Source: CAVPXC01 sp963709505
GTDB lineage: Bacteria; Chloroflexota; Anaerolineae; JAAEKA01
Assembly (NCBI GenBank): GCA_963709505.1
Contig: CAVPXC010000013.1
Coordinates: forward strand, 1 to 64,000
DNA length: 64,000 nucleotides
Direction of reading: 5' to 3'
Position numbers and translations under genes: made by a program. Position 1 is the stretch's first letter. Each line of letters begins with the position of its first letter. Below are positions 36,401-44,862 of this stretch, in pieces. A model generated the notes under the pieces. It saw nothing but the letters and a program-made list of their open reading frames with translations, was not told where the DNA came from and did no database searches.

Positions 36401-36863
36401 GGCCGACCCGTATGCCGTGGCCGCGGCCGTGGCCGCGGGCCAGCCGGTGCCGATCACCTTCGGGGGCCAAGCCGTGGAACTGGCCGCCGAGGACGTTCTG
36501 GTTCAGGCCGAACCCAAGCCCGGCTATCAAGTAACGAACGACACGCAGCGCGGCATCGTGGTGGCGTTGGATACCGTCATCACCCCACAGCTCAAGGCTG
36601 AAGGACTGGCGCGCGAGGTAGTTCGCCGCATCCAGCAGATGCGCAAGGATGCCGGCTTCGACCTCAGCGACCGCATCCACACCACCTATCAGACTGACAA
36701 CGCCGACTTAGCTGCGACTGTCGTGGAGCTAGCTGATGGCATCAAACAGGAAACGCTCAGCCTGTCTCTGCTGGCCGGTGATCCGGTCGAGGGGGCCTAC
36801 GCCGATACGGGAGACGTGGACGGCGCCGAGATCACCCTCAGTGTTCGACGAGCTAGCAGGTAG
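33407..36863 (+). CDS. ileS: Isoleucyl-tRNA synthetase, type 2 (one frameshift, GVHH motif)
   Basis: About 1150 aa, charging tRNA-Ile. ATG 33407 follows GAGG. The class I signature HIGH is replaced by GVHH in ITANGPMGVHHAWGR; the KMSKS-like loop reads PMHKSSGN. Editing-domain blocks include ALLVWTTTPWTLTSNVA. The long C-terminal region (IKVRQPLADIKVVA onward) is of the eukaryote-like type 2 enzyme. A one-base indel near 35285-35300 splits the gene between SDPEYLAQ and ITESFPGQFRNWFY. An in-frame short repeat (35719-35744) adds NLPIYPST before LLMDQWIVGRLQQ. Controlled by the upstream T-box. Confidence 0.93.
35719..35744 (+). repeat. 8-mer tandem repeat (CCATCTAC) inside ileS
   Basis: About three copies of CCATCTAC, the first diverged, read in frame as NLPIYPST. 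The same repeat on the other strand (GGTAGATT x4) occurs at 45779-45810. Confidence 0.75.
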
Positions 36864-36867
36864 ACGC

Positions 36868-36895
36868 TTGCACTTTCCTTGTTTTGCGTTACAAT
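36868..36895 (+). promoter_or_regulatory. Sigma-70-like promoter upstream of the dksA-like gene
   Basis: TTGCAC (36868-36873), 16 bp, TACAAT (36890-36895), immediately after the ileS stop. Confidence 0.6.
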
Positions 36896-37042
36896 AGCAC
36901 TATTGGCACGCATGTGAACTCATAAGTTTGTCTCGATCATCTTTGAAGGAGGTGCGCGAGGCGGCAGGTTGCTGGATCGAACCTTTTCTTCATGGAACGA
37001 CTTCCACGCCTGTGCCATCTCAATGACCCGAGGTATATCGCT

Positions 37043-37412
37043 ATGACCAGAAACGATGCACGTTTACACCAGATGCTTGAAGTCGAGCGAGCCGCTCTGC
37101 TGGACTCGATCGGCCACTACGAAGTCCTCGCTCGGCACAAGAAGCCGGGGCTGGGCAATCACATGGCCGATGACGCGACCGAGTTCATTTGACCAGGCGG
37201 CCGGTTTGGCGCTTCATCTGAATGAGCAAACTCTGCTAGCCCAGGTGGATGACGCATTGGCGCGGATGGAGAAGGGCGTCTACGGGCTTTGCGAGCGCTG
37301 CGGTGAGGAGATCGATTACGCACGCCTGGAGGCTATTCCGTACGCGACCTTATGCATCCGCTGCCAGCACCACCTGGAGGAGAGCCCCCGAGGAAACGGA
37401 AGCAAGCGCTAG
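37043..37412 (+). CDS. TraR/DksA-type zinc-finger protein (one frameshift)
   Basis: About 122 aa. The N-terminal helical part (LHQMLEVERAALLDSIGHY; HMADDATE) breaks frame near 37187, then continues FDQAAGLALHLNEQTLLAQV, and ends in the zinc finger GLCERCGEEI ... LCIRCQHHLEE. DksA/YteA-like proteins bind the RNA polymerase secondary channel in many bacteria, though the role of short forms is less clear. ATG 37043 has GAGG nine bases upstream. It precedes lspA by 3 bases, a common pairing. Confidence 0.85.
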
Positions 37413-37415
37413 TCT

Positions 37416-37949
37416 ATGCCCAAGCAACGTTCTGTCAGGACCTGGCCCGGCTGGCTTGTCGTGGGCACGGCGTTTGTCGTCGTGCTGCTCGATCAGCTAA
37501 GCAAGCGCTGGATCGAGCGCAATTTGCTCGTCTACGAGTTGATTGTTCCGTTTCCAGTTCTGCGGAATTTCTTCACGATTACCCACTTCACCAATACCGG
37601 CGCGTCTTTCGGCTTGTTTCGCGATCAGGGGATGCTGTTTGTTGTGATCGCGCTGGTGGTGATCGTGGCGCTTATTGTCTATGCTCGCTATCTGCCCTAC
37701 GAGCGGCGACTCGTGCGCTTTGCCTTGGGTCTCCAGCTTGGCGGAGCGATCGGCAACAACCTGATCGATCGGCCTCGCCAGGGCCACGTTACCGACTTCA
37801 TCTATTTCCACTTCTGGCCGGCGTTCAACATCGCCGACATGGCGATCGTTGCCGGTGTGGGGCTGTTGGCGTATGCCTTGTTGACGCAGAAGGACGAGGT
37901 ACCCGAAGGTGTCGGGGCGGAAACAGGCGATCAGCCCACCAGCTTGTAA
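37416..37949 (+). CDS. lspA: Lipoprotein signal peptidase (signal peptidase II)
   Basis: A 177-aa membrane protease removing signal peptides from prolipoproteins (several lipoproteins are encoded in this window). Four hydrophobic segments; conserved blocks DQLSKRWI, NTGASFG, GGAIGNNLIDR, VTDFIYF and FNIADMAI, with the catalytic Asp pair expected in the last two. Length is typical. It follows the dksA-like gene directly and is probably cotranscribed. Confidence 0.94.
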   Translation: MPKQRSVRTWPGWLVVGTAFVVVLLDQLSKRWIERNLLVYELIVPFPVLRNFFTITHFTNTGASFGLFRDQGMLFVVIALVVIVALIVYARYLPYERRLVRFALGLQLGGAIGNNLIDRPRQGHVTDFIYFHFWPAFNIADMAIVAGVGLLAYALLTQKDEVPEGVGAETGDQPTSL

Positions 37950-37970
37950 GCTGTCGGCAGGAGAGTTTTC

Positions 37971-38489
37971 ATGAAAATCGCAGTGCTGTCTGACGTCCAC
38001 GACAACATCTGGAATCTAGCCGATGCCCTCGAAAAGGTCAGGATGTGTGGGCCTGAGGTGCTGATCTTCTGCGGAGATTTCTGCGCGCCGTTCACGCTGA
38101 CCCAGATCGGCCAGGGCTTTGCCGGCCAGGTGCATTGCGTTCTAGGCAACAACGACGGTGACCCGCGCCTGCTTTTGCAGAATGCGCTGGCCGCCGGGAA
38201 TGTCACGCTCCACGGCCAGTATGCCGAACTGTCGCTGGACGGGAGGCGGATCGCAGTCAATCACTACCCTGAGATCGCCCGTCGCCTGGCCGAATCGGGT
38301 CATTTCGACCTTGTGTGTTACGGCCACAACCACTTGGCCAAGGTCGAGCAGGTAGGCGATACTATGTTAGCGAACCCTGGCGAAGTCATGGGGCGGTTCG
38401 GCTCGCCGACATTTGGTTTGTATGATTGCGGCACGGGCGAATTTGCGCTGCACGATGTGCAGCACTACCCAAAGATGGGCGGTGATTAG
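37971..38489 (+). CDS. YfcE/MJ0936-family metallophosphoesterase
   Basis: A 172-aa calcineurin-like phosphodiesterase. Metal-binding motifs: VLSDVHDN (DxH), IFCGDFCAP (GDxx), LGNNDGD (GNxD) and CYGHNHLAK (GHxH). The family hydrolyses phosphodiesters in vitro; the natural substrate is unknown. The gene sits between lspA and a TIM-barrel protein with very short gaps, suggesting one transcript. Confidence 0.9.
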   Translation: MKIAVLSDVHDNIWNLADALEKVRMCGPEVLIFCGDFCAPFTLTQIGQGFAGQVHCVLGNNDGDPRLLLQNALAAGNVTLHGQYAELSLDGRRIAVNHYPEIARRLAESGHFDLVCYGHNHLAKVEQVGDTMLANPGEVMGRFGSPTFGLYDCGTGEFALHDVQHYPKMGGD

Positions 38490-38491
38490 AA

Positions 38492-39277
38492 TTGAAAATC
38501 GGGGCCATGAACGATCCGAAACGCGATGTGCTCGACGAGATTCGCCAAATCGCGTTGGATGGCTTTGACTATGTTGATCTGACCTTGGAGGCGCCGAGGG
38601 CGGAGCCAGACCAGATCGATGTAAAGGCGGTGCAACAGCTTCTGGAAGACCATGGGCTTGGTCTGGTCTGTCACGCTTCGCCCTATTTTCCCGTGAACAA
38701 CCCGGCAGCTTGGGTGCGGACCGCGGCGCTTGACGAGTTGCGGCGTTGTTTGGACGTGGCAGCCGCGCTCGGCGCTAGGCTGTTGACCACGCACTATCTT
38801 GGTTTTCCTGGTTTCTGGTCCGAGGCGATGGGCTATGACCTGTACGCGCAGCTCTATCTGAGGCTCTGCGCCGAAGGAACCCAGCGTAATGTCCTCGTGG
38901 CCATGGAGAACCATCCGAAAAACGCGCATCAACTGAAGCATTTCCGAGAGATCTTCTCACGCTGTCCGAACCTCTATCTACTGTTAGACCTCGGCCACAC
39001 GAACATCGATGTGCCGAAGAACCTGGCACGCGAGTATCTCTTTGCGCTTGCCGACCGTTTGGCTCACGTACACGCATCCGATAATGACGGAACCGCCGAC
39101 CAGCATTTGCCACTGGGCGCCCCATCCCACGGGGGCGTGGTCTGGTCGCGGGTGATGGCCGACCTCAAGTCGTTTCAGTACGACGGCACGGTGACTTTCG
39201 AGGTGTTCTCACCGGATCGGAGCTATCGTCAGGACAGCATGCGACGTTGGCGACATGGCTGGGGCGGAACGAAATAG
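38492..39277 (+). CDS. Xylose-isomerase-like TIM-barrel protein
   Basis: A 261-aa sugar phosphate isomerase/epimerase or AP-endonuclease-2-fold protein. Metal-ligand positions are suggested by VAMENHPKN (Glu), LLLDLGHTNID (Asp, His), AHVHASDNDGTADQHLPLG (His, Asp) and VTFEVFSP (Glu). The substrate is not predictable. The start is TTG 38492, two bases after the phosphoesterase stop, so translation is probably coupled. The C-terminal 20 residues look atypical and may reflect a late indel. Confidence 0.85.
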   Translation: MKIGAMNDPKRDVLDEIRQIALDGFDYVDLTLEAPRAEPDQIDVKAVQQLLEDHGLGLVCHASPYFPVNNPAAWVRTAALDELRRCLDVAAALGARLLTTHYLGFPGFWSEAMGYDLYAQLYLRLCAEGTQRNVLVAMENHPKNAHQLKHFREIFSRCPNLYLLLDLGHTNIDVPKNLAREYLFALADRLAHVHASDNDGTADQHLPLGAPSHGGVVWSRVMADLKSFQYDGTVTFEVFSPDRSYRQDSMRRWRHGWGGTK

Positions 39278-39432
39278 TCGTGTTTCGCATAGTCATGATC
39301 GACTATGCCCACCAATATTTCCTTTTTCCTCAACAACAAAACGCTATGCGAATCGCCGATCAGCACGCACCTTCCGATGCCGGCGGCCGATCGTGTTGGC
39401 GGTTATCGGCGGGATGGTTTATCGTACTCAGG

Positions 39433-40110
39433 TCAAAGAGGCAGGGGTGGGGCGGTGCGTTTCGGCTTGAAGAGAAGGAAGGCCGAGACCCCAAGCAGCA
39501 CGGACCCGATCACCATCAGCCAAACCCCGGGGCCGACAACAATCGGATGGCCGTAGATGATGTCCAGGGCAGGGCGCAGGCGCACAAAGGCCGCAATGGA
39601 GGGCACGGCGGCGAGGACAGCCAGCAACGCAACGGAGGCGGCTACCAGCAAGCCCGGCAAACGGCGCAGTAGAGGGTAGGAAAGCAAGGCAGCCAATAGG
39701 CACAGACAGATCGCGATCGTCTGTTTGATGAACTCGGGGGTCGTGAGGAGGGACGGCGTCCACGCGGGCGGCAGCATTGCCAGAGCCACCGGCACGGCCA
39801 GCAGGTTGAGCAGCCAGCGCAGGATACCGGGTACCCGGAGTTCACGCCGATGCGCAAGCAGGCTAAGGCTGAGGCTAAGCGCCACGAGTGGGAGGTAGAA
39901 GACCTCCCTTACAAGTGCGATGCGCCCGCTTTGCACTTCGGCGACGAACTTGACATATTCCGCGAGATCGAGCCCGAGCACGCGAAGCCCGGCGGGCTCC
40001 GCCCAGACCCAAGGCCTCCAACTGCCCAGCGCCAACAGGAGCCACCCCGCGAGTAGAAGCAGGGTAAGCAAGATCGGCCTGTGCGGCTCGCGCTGCAGAC
40101 GCTCACGCAT
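39433..40110 (-). CDS. Polytopic membrane protein, function unknown
   Basis: A 225-aa protein with five or six hydrophobic helices (LLTLLLLAGWLLLALGSW; FYLPLVALSLSLSLLAH; TIAICLCLLAALLSYPLL; GLLVAASVALLAVLAAVP; GVWLMVIGSVLLGVSAFLLF). No family recognised. It overlaps the upstream glycosyltransferase by 8 bases and so belongs to the surface glycan unit. Confidence 0.75.
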   Translation of the reverse strand: MRERLQREPHRPILLTLLLLAGWLLLALGSWRPWVWAEPAGLRVLGLDLAEYVKFVAEVQSGRIALVREVFYLPLVALSLSLSLLAHRRELRVPGILRWLLNLLAVPVALAMLPPAWTPSLLTTPEFIKQTIAICLCLLAALLSYPLLRRLPGLLVAASVALLAVLAAVPSIAAFVRLRPALDIIYGHPIVVGPGVWLMVIGSVLLGVSAFLLFKPKRTAPPLPL

Positions 40111-41236
40111 GATAAACGCGCTCGTAAGTGCTCAGAAGGGTGCGCGCCGCAGCATCCCAGGTGAAACGCTGTGCCTGTTCGAAGCCACGCTGTTGCAGCT
40201 GCATGCGGAGGGCCTCGTCGTCCAGCAGCCTCTGGATTGCAGCGGCTATTCCCGCTTCATCGGTTGCGTCTACCAGCAGCGCCGCGTCGCCCGCTGCCTC
40301 GGGAAGTGAGGAGTTGTCTGCGCACACGACGGGCGTGCCACAGGCCATGGCCTCGAGCACCGGGATGCCGAAACCCTCGTATAGCGCTGGAAGAACAAAC
40401 ACGTCGGCGGCCGAGTAGAGCGCAGGCAGATCCGCATCGGCCACAAAGCCGGTGAAAATGATCTCCGACCGGTGGCCGCTGGCCTCGGCGGCCTCGAAAA
40501 TACCTTCGGTTAGCCACCCCGTGCCGCCGGCGATCACCAGCCGGTGGAGAAGCCGGTTTTCTCGCCTCAACTGTCCCCAGGCCCGGATCAAGGCTGGCCA
40601 ATTCTTGCGCGGCTCCAGCGTGCCCACACCCAGAATGAACGGTCCATCGCCGATCCCGTAGCGAACGCGCAAGCGCTGCAGCTCGGCAGGATCGTCTTGA
40701 CGGCAGAAGCGCGGCTCCACGCCCGGACAGACGACAGTGACCTTGTCACCGGGTACACCCAGAAGCTGGATCAGATCACGCCGGGTGCTCTCGCTATCAG
40801 CCAGAACGTGATCGGCGCGCGCCACAGACTGTGGAACAACACCGCGCAGAAAATTCCGCAGACCGGCCTCGGCGCATTGCGGTGTCGTTAGAAAGCTCAA
40901 GTCGTGCACAGTCAGCAATGCGCACGCCCTGCGCACCGGCGGCAGCACAAAATCGGATGCATGGTATAGATCCATTGGTCCGCTGAGCCAGTCAACCGGG
41001 AAAGGCGCTCCCAGACGGTGCCATCCGATCGTAAGCCAACGGTTGGGGATCGGAACAACGCGTAAACGAAAGCCCGCCGGCGCCGAAATCTTCCCGGCCG
41101 GCGGGCGTCCAAAGACCAAGAGGCTCACGTCGTGCCCCCCAGCGAGCGGCGCCAGAGCCTGTACCAAGCCGCGGGTGTGGCGGCCGATCCCTGCGCCCTG
41201 GAACACGGCAGGTGTGTAGTCGATGACGATGCGCAC
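40103..41236 (-). CDS. Glycosyltransferase family 4
   Basis: A 377-aa GT-B enzyme. The N-terminus IDYTPAVFQGAGIGRHTRGL is the acceptor-side loop; donor-site signatures are LGVGTLEPRKNWPALI and LPALYEGFGIPVLEAMACGTP (E-x7-E). The donor is probably a nucleotide sugar such as GDP-mannose, but this is not determinable here. With the GtrA and O-antigen ligase-like genes upstream it likely builds a surface polysaccharide. Confidence 0.92.
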   Translation of the reverse strand: MRIVIDYTPAVFQGAGIGRHTRGLVQALAPLAGGHDVSLLVFGRPPAGKISAPAGFRLRVVPIPNRWLTIGWHRLGAPFPVDWLSGPMDLYHASDFVLPPVRRACALLTVHDLSFLTTPQCAEAGLRNFLRGVVPQSVARADHVLADSESTRRDLIQLLGVPGDKVTVVCPGVEPRFCRQDDPAELQRLRVRYGIGDGPFILGVGTLEPRKNWPALIRAWGQLRRENRLLHRLVIAGGTGWLTEGIFEAAEASGHRSEIIFTGFVADADLPALYSAADVFVLPALYEGFGIPVLEAMACGTPVVCADNSSLPEAAGDAALLVDATDEAGIAAAIQRLLDDEALRMQLQQRGFEQAQRFTWDAAARTLLSTYERVYHA

Positions 41237-41253
41237 GGCATGTGCCCGGTGGG

Positions 41254-41745
41254 CTACTTGATCCCTTTGTAGGTCCAGATGCGGTTTGCGCCGTAGTTCC
41301 AGAAGAGCACGACGCCGATCGCGATGACCTTGGCAGCCAGGTAAGCTGCTGGATCATGGGTAACGTGCAGAAACAGCGGGTACAGCCCCAGAACGATGAC
41401 CTCGTTGATGCCCAGGCCAACGATGTTCACGAGGGTGAACTGCACCAACTGGCTGGCAATCGGCCGCTGCCGGCTTTCGGGAAAGGTCCACAGCCGGTTC
41501 CACGTAAAGTTGCTGACCACCGCCACCGTGAAGCCGAGGGCCACTGCAACATACAGCGGAAGGCCCAGGACCTCGCGTGAAAAGGTCAGGATGGTCAGAT
41601 CGACGACCATTCCGATCACGCCGACGATGGCGAACTTGAGGAAGCGCGAGATCTCCTTGGGGCTCATGCCGATGATTGTAGACATGCGTTGAAGAAGTCG
41701 CCGCCAGAACACGGCGGGCGCCTCCGTATTGAGCATCTGGGACAT
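41254..41745 (-). CDS. GtrA-family membrane protein
   Basis: A 163-aa protein with four hydrophobic helices (FAIVGVIGMVVDLTILTF; LYVAVALGFTVAVVSNFTWN; LVNIVGLGINEVIVLGL; LAAKVIAIGVVLFWNYGANR). The family flips or otherwise handles polyprenyl-linked sugars. The N-terminal 26 residues before MSPKEISRFLKF are soluble; translation may start at ATG 41685 (MSTIIG) instead. It lies between the O-antigen ligase-like and GT4 genes. Confidence 0.87.
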   Translation of the reverse strand: MSQMLNTEAPAVFWRRLLQRMSTIIGMSPKEISRFLKFAIVGVIGMVVDLTILTFSREVLGLPLYVAVALGFTVAVVSNFTWNRLWTFPESRQRPIASQLVQFTLVNIVGLGINEVIVLGLYPLFLHVTHDPAAYLAAKVIAIGVVLFWNYGANRIWTYKGIK

Positions 41746-41764
41746 TCGAAACGGATTCTCCTGA

Positions 41765-43282
41765 TCAGGCTGGGCTCCGCTGGCGGTTGCTTGCCGTCAA
41801 GACGGCCAACAGCCCCAGGAAGAGCGCAAGGTTGAGATACATGTGCTGGACCCACAGATTGTCGAACAGGTTGTGGATCGTAGCATGGGTGAGCGCACCC
41901 AACACACCTGCACCAACCGCTGCAACGAAACGATTTGACACGGCTGCGGCTCGCACTGCCTGCCATATGCAGGCAATCCAAAGCGCCAGGTAGGTCAGAA
42001 AGCCCAGCAGGCCGGCCTCGGCGCCAAAATTCAGGTAGACGTTGTGGGCATGGCCCAGAGGCTCGTACCAGCGCGGCAGGTTGTACGCGGGGTACGATGC
42101 GGCGTAGTTGCCAATGCCAACACCTAGCCAGGGATGGTCGGTCCACATGCCGAGGGCCGCCTGCCAGTGTGCCAGGCGCTCGATCACCGAGAAGTTGGCG
42201 TCGGTGATTTCCACATGCCGGATATCGACCAAACCGACAAACTCACGCAGCTCGCTCAGCCGGTTGACCAGCGAAGGCGGCAGGAGATCGCCTAGTCCAA
42301 AGACGACGCCAACCACAACTGCGGCTGCCACGATCAGAATGACCACAGGCGCGGCCCGCCGAGTGTGGGCCAGCACAACCACCGCCACAGCAGCGCCAAA
42401 CGCCAGCCACGCGCCACGGCTCCAACTGAGCAGCAGGCCCAGGCTGATCAATCCGGCTGCCGCCGGCAGGGCAATCCGCAGCCAGCGGCTTGGCTGCGGG
42501 GTTACAGCGCGCGTGCAGAGTGACTTCGTCGACTCCGCCTGCTTGACTCCGTTGCTCCACACCCACAGCGCCAGGCTGATGGCAAACGGCGCCACCAGGC
42601 CGAGATAGCCCGCGTATGGATTGGGCTGGCGAAAGGTGCCGTAAGCACGCATAAAACGGCCCAGCAAGACGAAGGCCTCGGGGCCGGATTGGGTGACAAA
42701 TTGAACCAAACCGAGCAGTGCCTGGCCGATCCCTGCCGCCAATAGGCCGGCGATCAGCCAGCTCGCGCGTTGCGGCGGAAGCACCGCCGCGACACACCAG
42801 TACAGCAGAAGGACCTCTAGCCACTTGATCAGCTCGGGCAAGCCATCGCGATAGGACTCGGCATCGACGAGGGACAGTGCCAGCACGCCGATAAACGCTA
42901 GCAGCGGCAGGCTAAGCGGCGCACGGGGCACCACGATGCTCCTGCGGATCACGCCCTGTGCCAGCCAGGCTGCGAGCACCAGTCCTAGCAGCAGATCCGA
43001 GCCGTCCAGAGCCAGGCCACCGATCGACAGCGGCTTGACTGCGGCAAACGGAATGGCAATGGCTAACGCTGGCAGCCCCACCCAAGGGCGGATCAACACC
43101 GCCAGTGCCAGGCCGGTGCCGATCAGCACCAGCGCGCTCAACTCAAGCGGCAGGCGCGCAATCAGTACGGTCGCCGCCAGCATGAGCCCCGCGGTGAGAA
43201 ACACTGCGGGCGGCTTGACGGCGGACGGCAGAAATGCGGCCAGAGTGGAACGCTGGGTAACAGGGAGTCGATTGGCGGCCAT
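41765..43282 (-). CDS. O-antigen ligase/polymerase (Wzy_C) family protein
   Basis: A 505-aa protein with about a dozen membrane helices. The periplasmic signature near the C-terminus reads WLGVGIGNYAASYPAYN then PLGHAHNVYLNFGAEAGLLG. Members ligate or polymerise glycan chains (WaaL, Wzy) or glycosylate proteins; which applies cannot be told from sequence. First gene of the four-gene minus-strand glycan unit. Confidence 0.88.
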   Translation of the reverse strand: MAANRLPVTQRSTLAAFLPSAVKPPAVFLTAGLMLAATVLIARLPLELSALVLIGTGLALAVLIRPWVGLPALAIAIPFAAVKPLSIGGLALDGSDLLLGLVLAAWLAQGVIRRSIVVPRAPLSLPLLAFIGVLALSLVDAESYRDGLPELIKWLEVLLLYWCVAAVLPPQRASWLIAGLLAAGIGQALLGLVQFVTQSGPEAFVLLGRFMRAYGTFRQPNPYAGYLGLVAPFAISLALWVWSNGVKQAESTKSLCTRAVTPQPSRWLRIALPAAAGLISLGLLLSWSRGAWLAFGAAVAVVVLAHTRRAAPVVILIVAAAVVVGVVFGLGDLLPPSLVNRLSELREFVGLVDIRHVEITDANFSVIERLAHWQAALGMWTDHPWLGVGIGNYAASYPAYNLPRWYEPLGHAHNVYLNFGAEAGLLGFLTYLALWIACIWQAVRAAAVSNRFVAAVGAGVLGALTHATIHNLFDNLWVQHMYLNLALFLGLLAVLTASNRQRSPA

Positions 43283-43474
43283 AGCTGCTTGCCGTAAGGG
43301 GCTAAGCGATTATCTTACTCTAAAGCAGCGCTTTGTCAAACGCCAATCGACGTGCGTTGCCTTGCTGGCAGCACATTCGCTGAATTTAGCGAAGGTTGCA
43401 CCTCATGGTATAATCTTGCGGCGCTCCGCAGGAGCAGGAGCCGAGACTATCGCTTTGTTGTAGCAGAGGAGTGT

Positions 43475-44302
43475 ATGGCCAACAATAAGAAGAAAAGCAA
43501 GACCCCGAACCTGCCGCCGGGATCTGCCCAGCCACCGACACAGTCGACCGCGGCTAGCTCGAAGTCACAGCCGGTTAGCTCGAGCTCTAAGAACCAACCG
43601 GCCAGCAAGAAGACGTCGCAGCGAGAGCGCAAGCGTCGCCAGAACATCTACTTGGCGATCGGCGCGGGGGCCGCGGCCCTGGTGGTGTTGATCGGCATCA
43701 TCGTTTTCAACAACCAGAGCCAACAGCAGGTCTCCAAGCCGGTGGAGGCTGCGACCGATCTACCCGCCGAGTTCATTGTGCGCAACGTTAAAGGATCCTC
43801 CGAAGCCAAGGTAGTCGTGACCGAGTACTCGGACTTCGAGTGCCCCTTCTGCAAAACCTTTGCCCAGACTACGGAGAAGCAGTTGGAAGAGGAGTACGTC
43901 AAGACGGGCAAAGTGCGCTTCGAGTTCAAGCACTTCCCGCTGCCTCAGCACAATCCGAGCGCGACTTTCGCAGCCTATGCGGCCGAATGTGCCGCAGACC
44001 AGGGTAAATTTTGGGAGATGAAACAGTATCTGTTCCAGGAAGCCGGCAAGCAGGGCACCAACACCTTCACTCAGACCCGTCTCAAGGCGATGGCTGAAAC
44101 CCTGGGTTTGAACACAAGTGATTTCAACAAGTGCCTGAGCAACCAGGACCATGCCCAAGCAGTCCAGGCCAGTCTTCGCGAAGGCCAGCAGTTGGCGGTT
44201 TCAGGGACGCCTACGATCTACGTCAACGGCAAGAAAGTCGACAATCCATCGTATCCGGATATCAAGGCGGCCATCGACGCGGCGCTGCTGCAGCAGGGCT
44301 AG
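43475..44302 (+). CDS. Membrane-anchored DsbA-like thiol oxidoreductase
   Basis: A 275-aa protein: a Lys/Ser/Gln-rich cytoplasmic N-terminus, one membrane anchor (AIGAGAAALVVLIGIIVF) and a DsbA-fold domain with the active site CPFC in YSDFECPFCKTF and the cis-Pro loop VSGTPTIYVNGK. It introduces disulfides into exported proteins. ATG 43475 follows GAGGAG closely. A VKOR gene follows, the usual reoxidising partner in bacteria lacking DsbB. Confidence 0.92.
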   Translation: MANNKKKSKTPNLPPGSAQPPTQSTAASSKSQPVSSSSKNQPASKKTSQRERKRRQNIYLAIGAGAAALVVLIGIIVFNNQSQQQVSKPVEAATDLPAEFIVRNVKGSSEAKVVVTEYSDFECPFCKTFAQTTEKQLEEEYVKTGKVRFEFKHFPLPQHNPSATFAAYAAECAADQGKFWEMKQYLFQEAGKQGTNTFTQTRLKAMAETLGLNTSDFNKCLSNQDHAQAVQASLREGQQLAVSGTPTIYVNGKKVDNPSYPDIKAAIDAALLQQG

Positions 44303-44361
44303 AGCGACCGACCATGAATTAAACACGAGTCTGGCTGGGCAGGCTGCAGCTGATTCTGATC

Positions 44362-44763
44362 GTGCTCGGGATTGGAATTGCCGGCTACCTGACCTACGTC
44401 AAGCTGTTCGGTCTGGAGCCGGTCTGTGGCGGTCTTGGCGACTGCGAGGCCGTGCAGACCAGCATCTACTCCGAGCTACTGGGCGTTCCCGTCTCCATCT
44501 GGGGCCTGCTCAGCTACCTCGCCTTGTTGGTGGTGTACCTGGTCAAGCGATCCAACTGGCGCGACCTCGGCGGTCTGGCCAGGCAGGGTTTCTTCCTGTT
44601 GACCCTGATCGGCGTCGTGTTTTCGGTTTACCTGACCTATCTAGAGATCTTTGTCATCCACGCGATCTGCCCCTGGTGCGTCGCCTCGGCAGTGGTCATG
44701 ACGATCCTGTTTGTCCTGGCGATTGTCGATCTGTTTGGGAGTGAAGGCGAAGAGGTTGAATAG
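44362..44763 (+). CDS. Vitamin K epoxide reductase-family protein (VKOR)
   Basis: A 133-aa membrane protein with four helices. The loop cysteines are CGGLGDCEAVQTS, with the conserved serine region YSELLGVPVSIWGLL, and the quinone-proximal pair is CPWC in IHAICPWCVAS. It would reoxidise the DsbA partner with quinone as acceptor. The annotated start is GTG 44362. The expected start is probably ATG 44314, but there the frame reads ATG AAT TAA, so an indel or base error in the first codons is likely. Confidence 0.88.
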   Translation: MLGIGIAGYLTYVKLFGLEPVCGGLGDCEAVQTSIYSELLGVPVSIWGLLSYLALLVVYLVKRSNWRDLGGLARQGFFLLTLIGVVFSVYLTYLEIFVIHAICPWCVASAVVMTILFVLAIVDLFGSEGEEVE

Positions 44764-44771
44764 CTGATCAT

Positions 44772-44862
44772 AGAACGGTCCAGTCTTCTGCGACCGGACC
44801 GTTCTTGATGGGTGAACATGTGTTGATTAGAACGGTCCGGTCGCAGAAGACCGGACCGTTCT
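44772..44862. repeat. Pair of inverted AACGGTCC palindromes
   Basis: Element A (44772-44805) and element B (44829-44862) each form a hairpin beginning AGAACGGTCC and ending GGACCGTTCT. B has 14-bp perfect arms. A is the reverse complement of B with one difference, so the pair could also fold on itself. They separate convergent VKOR and mtnP genes and probably terminate both. Confidence 0.8.

Noticed and set aside
39278..39432. Short plus-strand readings after the TIM-barrel gene
   Set aside because: No ribosome-binding site, conserved motif or consistent codon use; they overlap the end of the membrane protein gene on the other strand.
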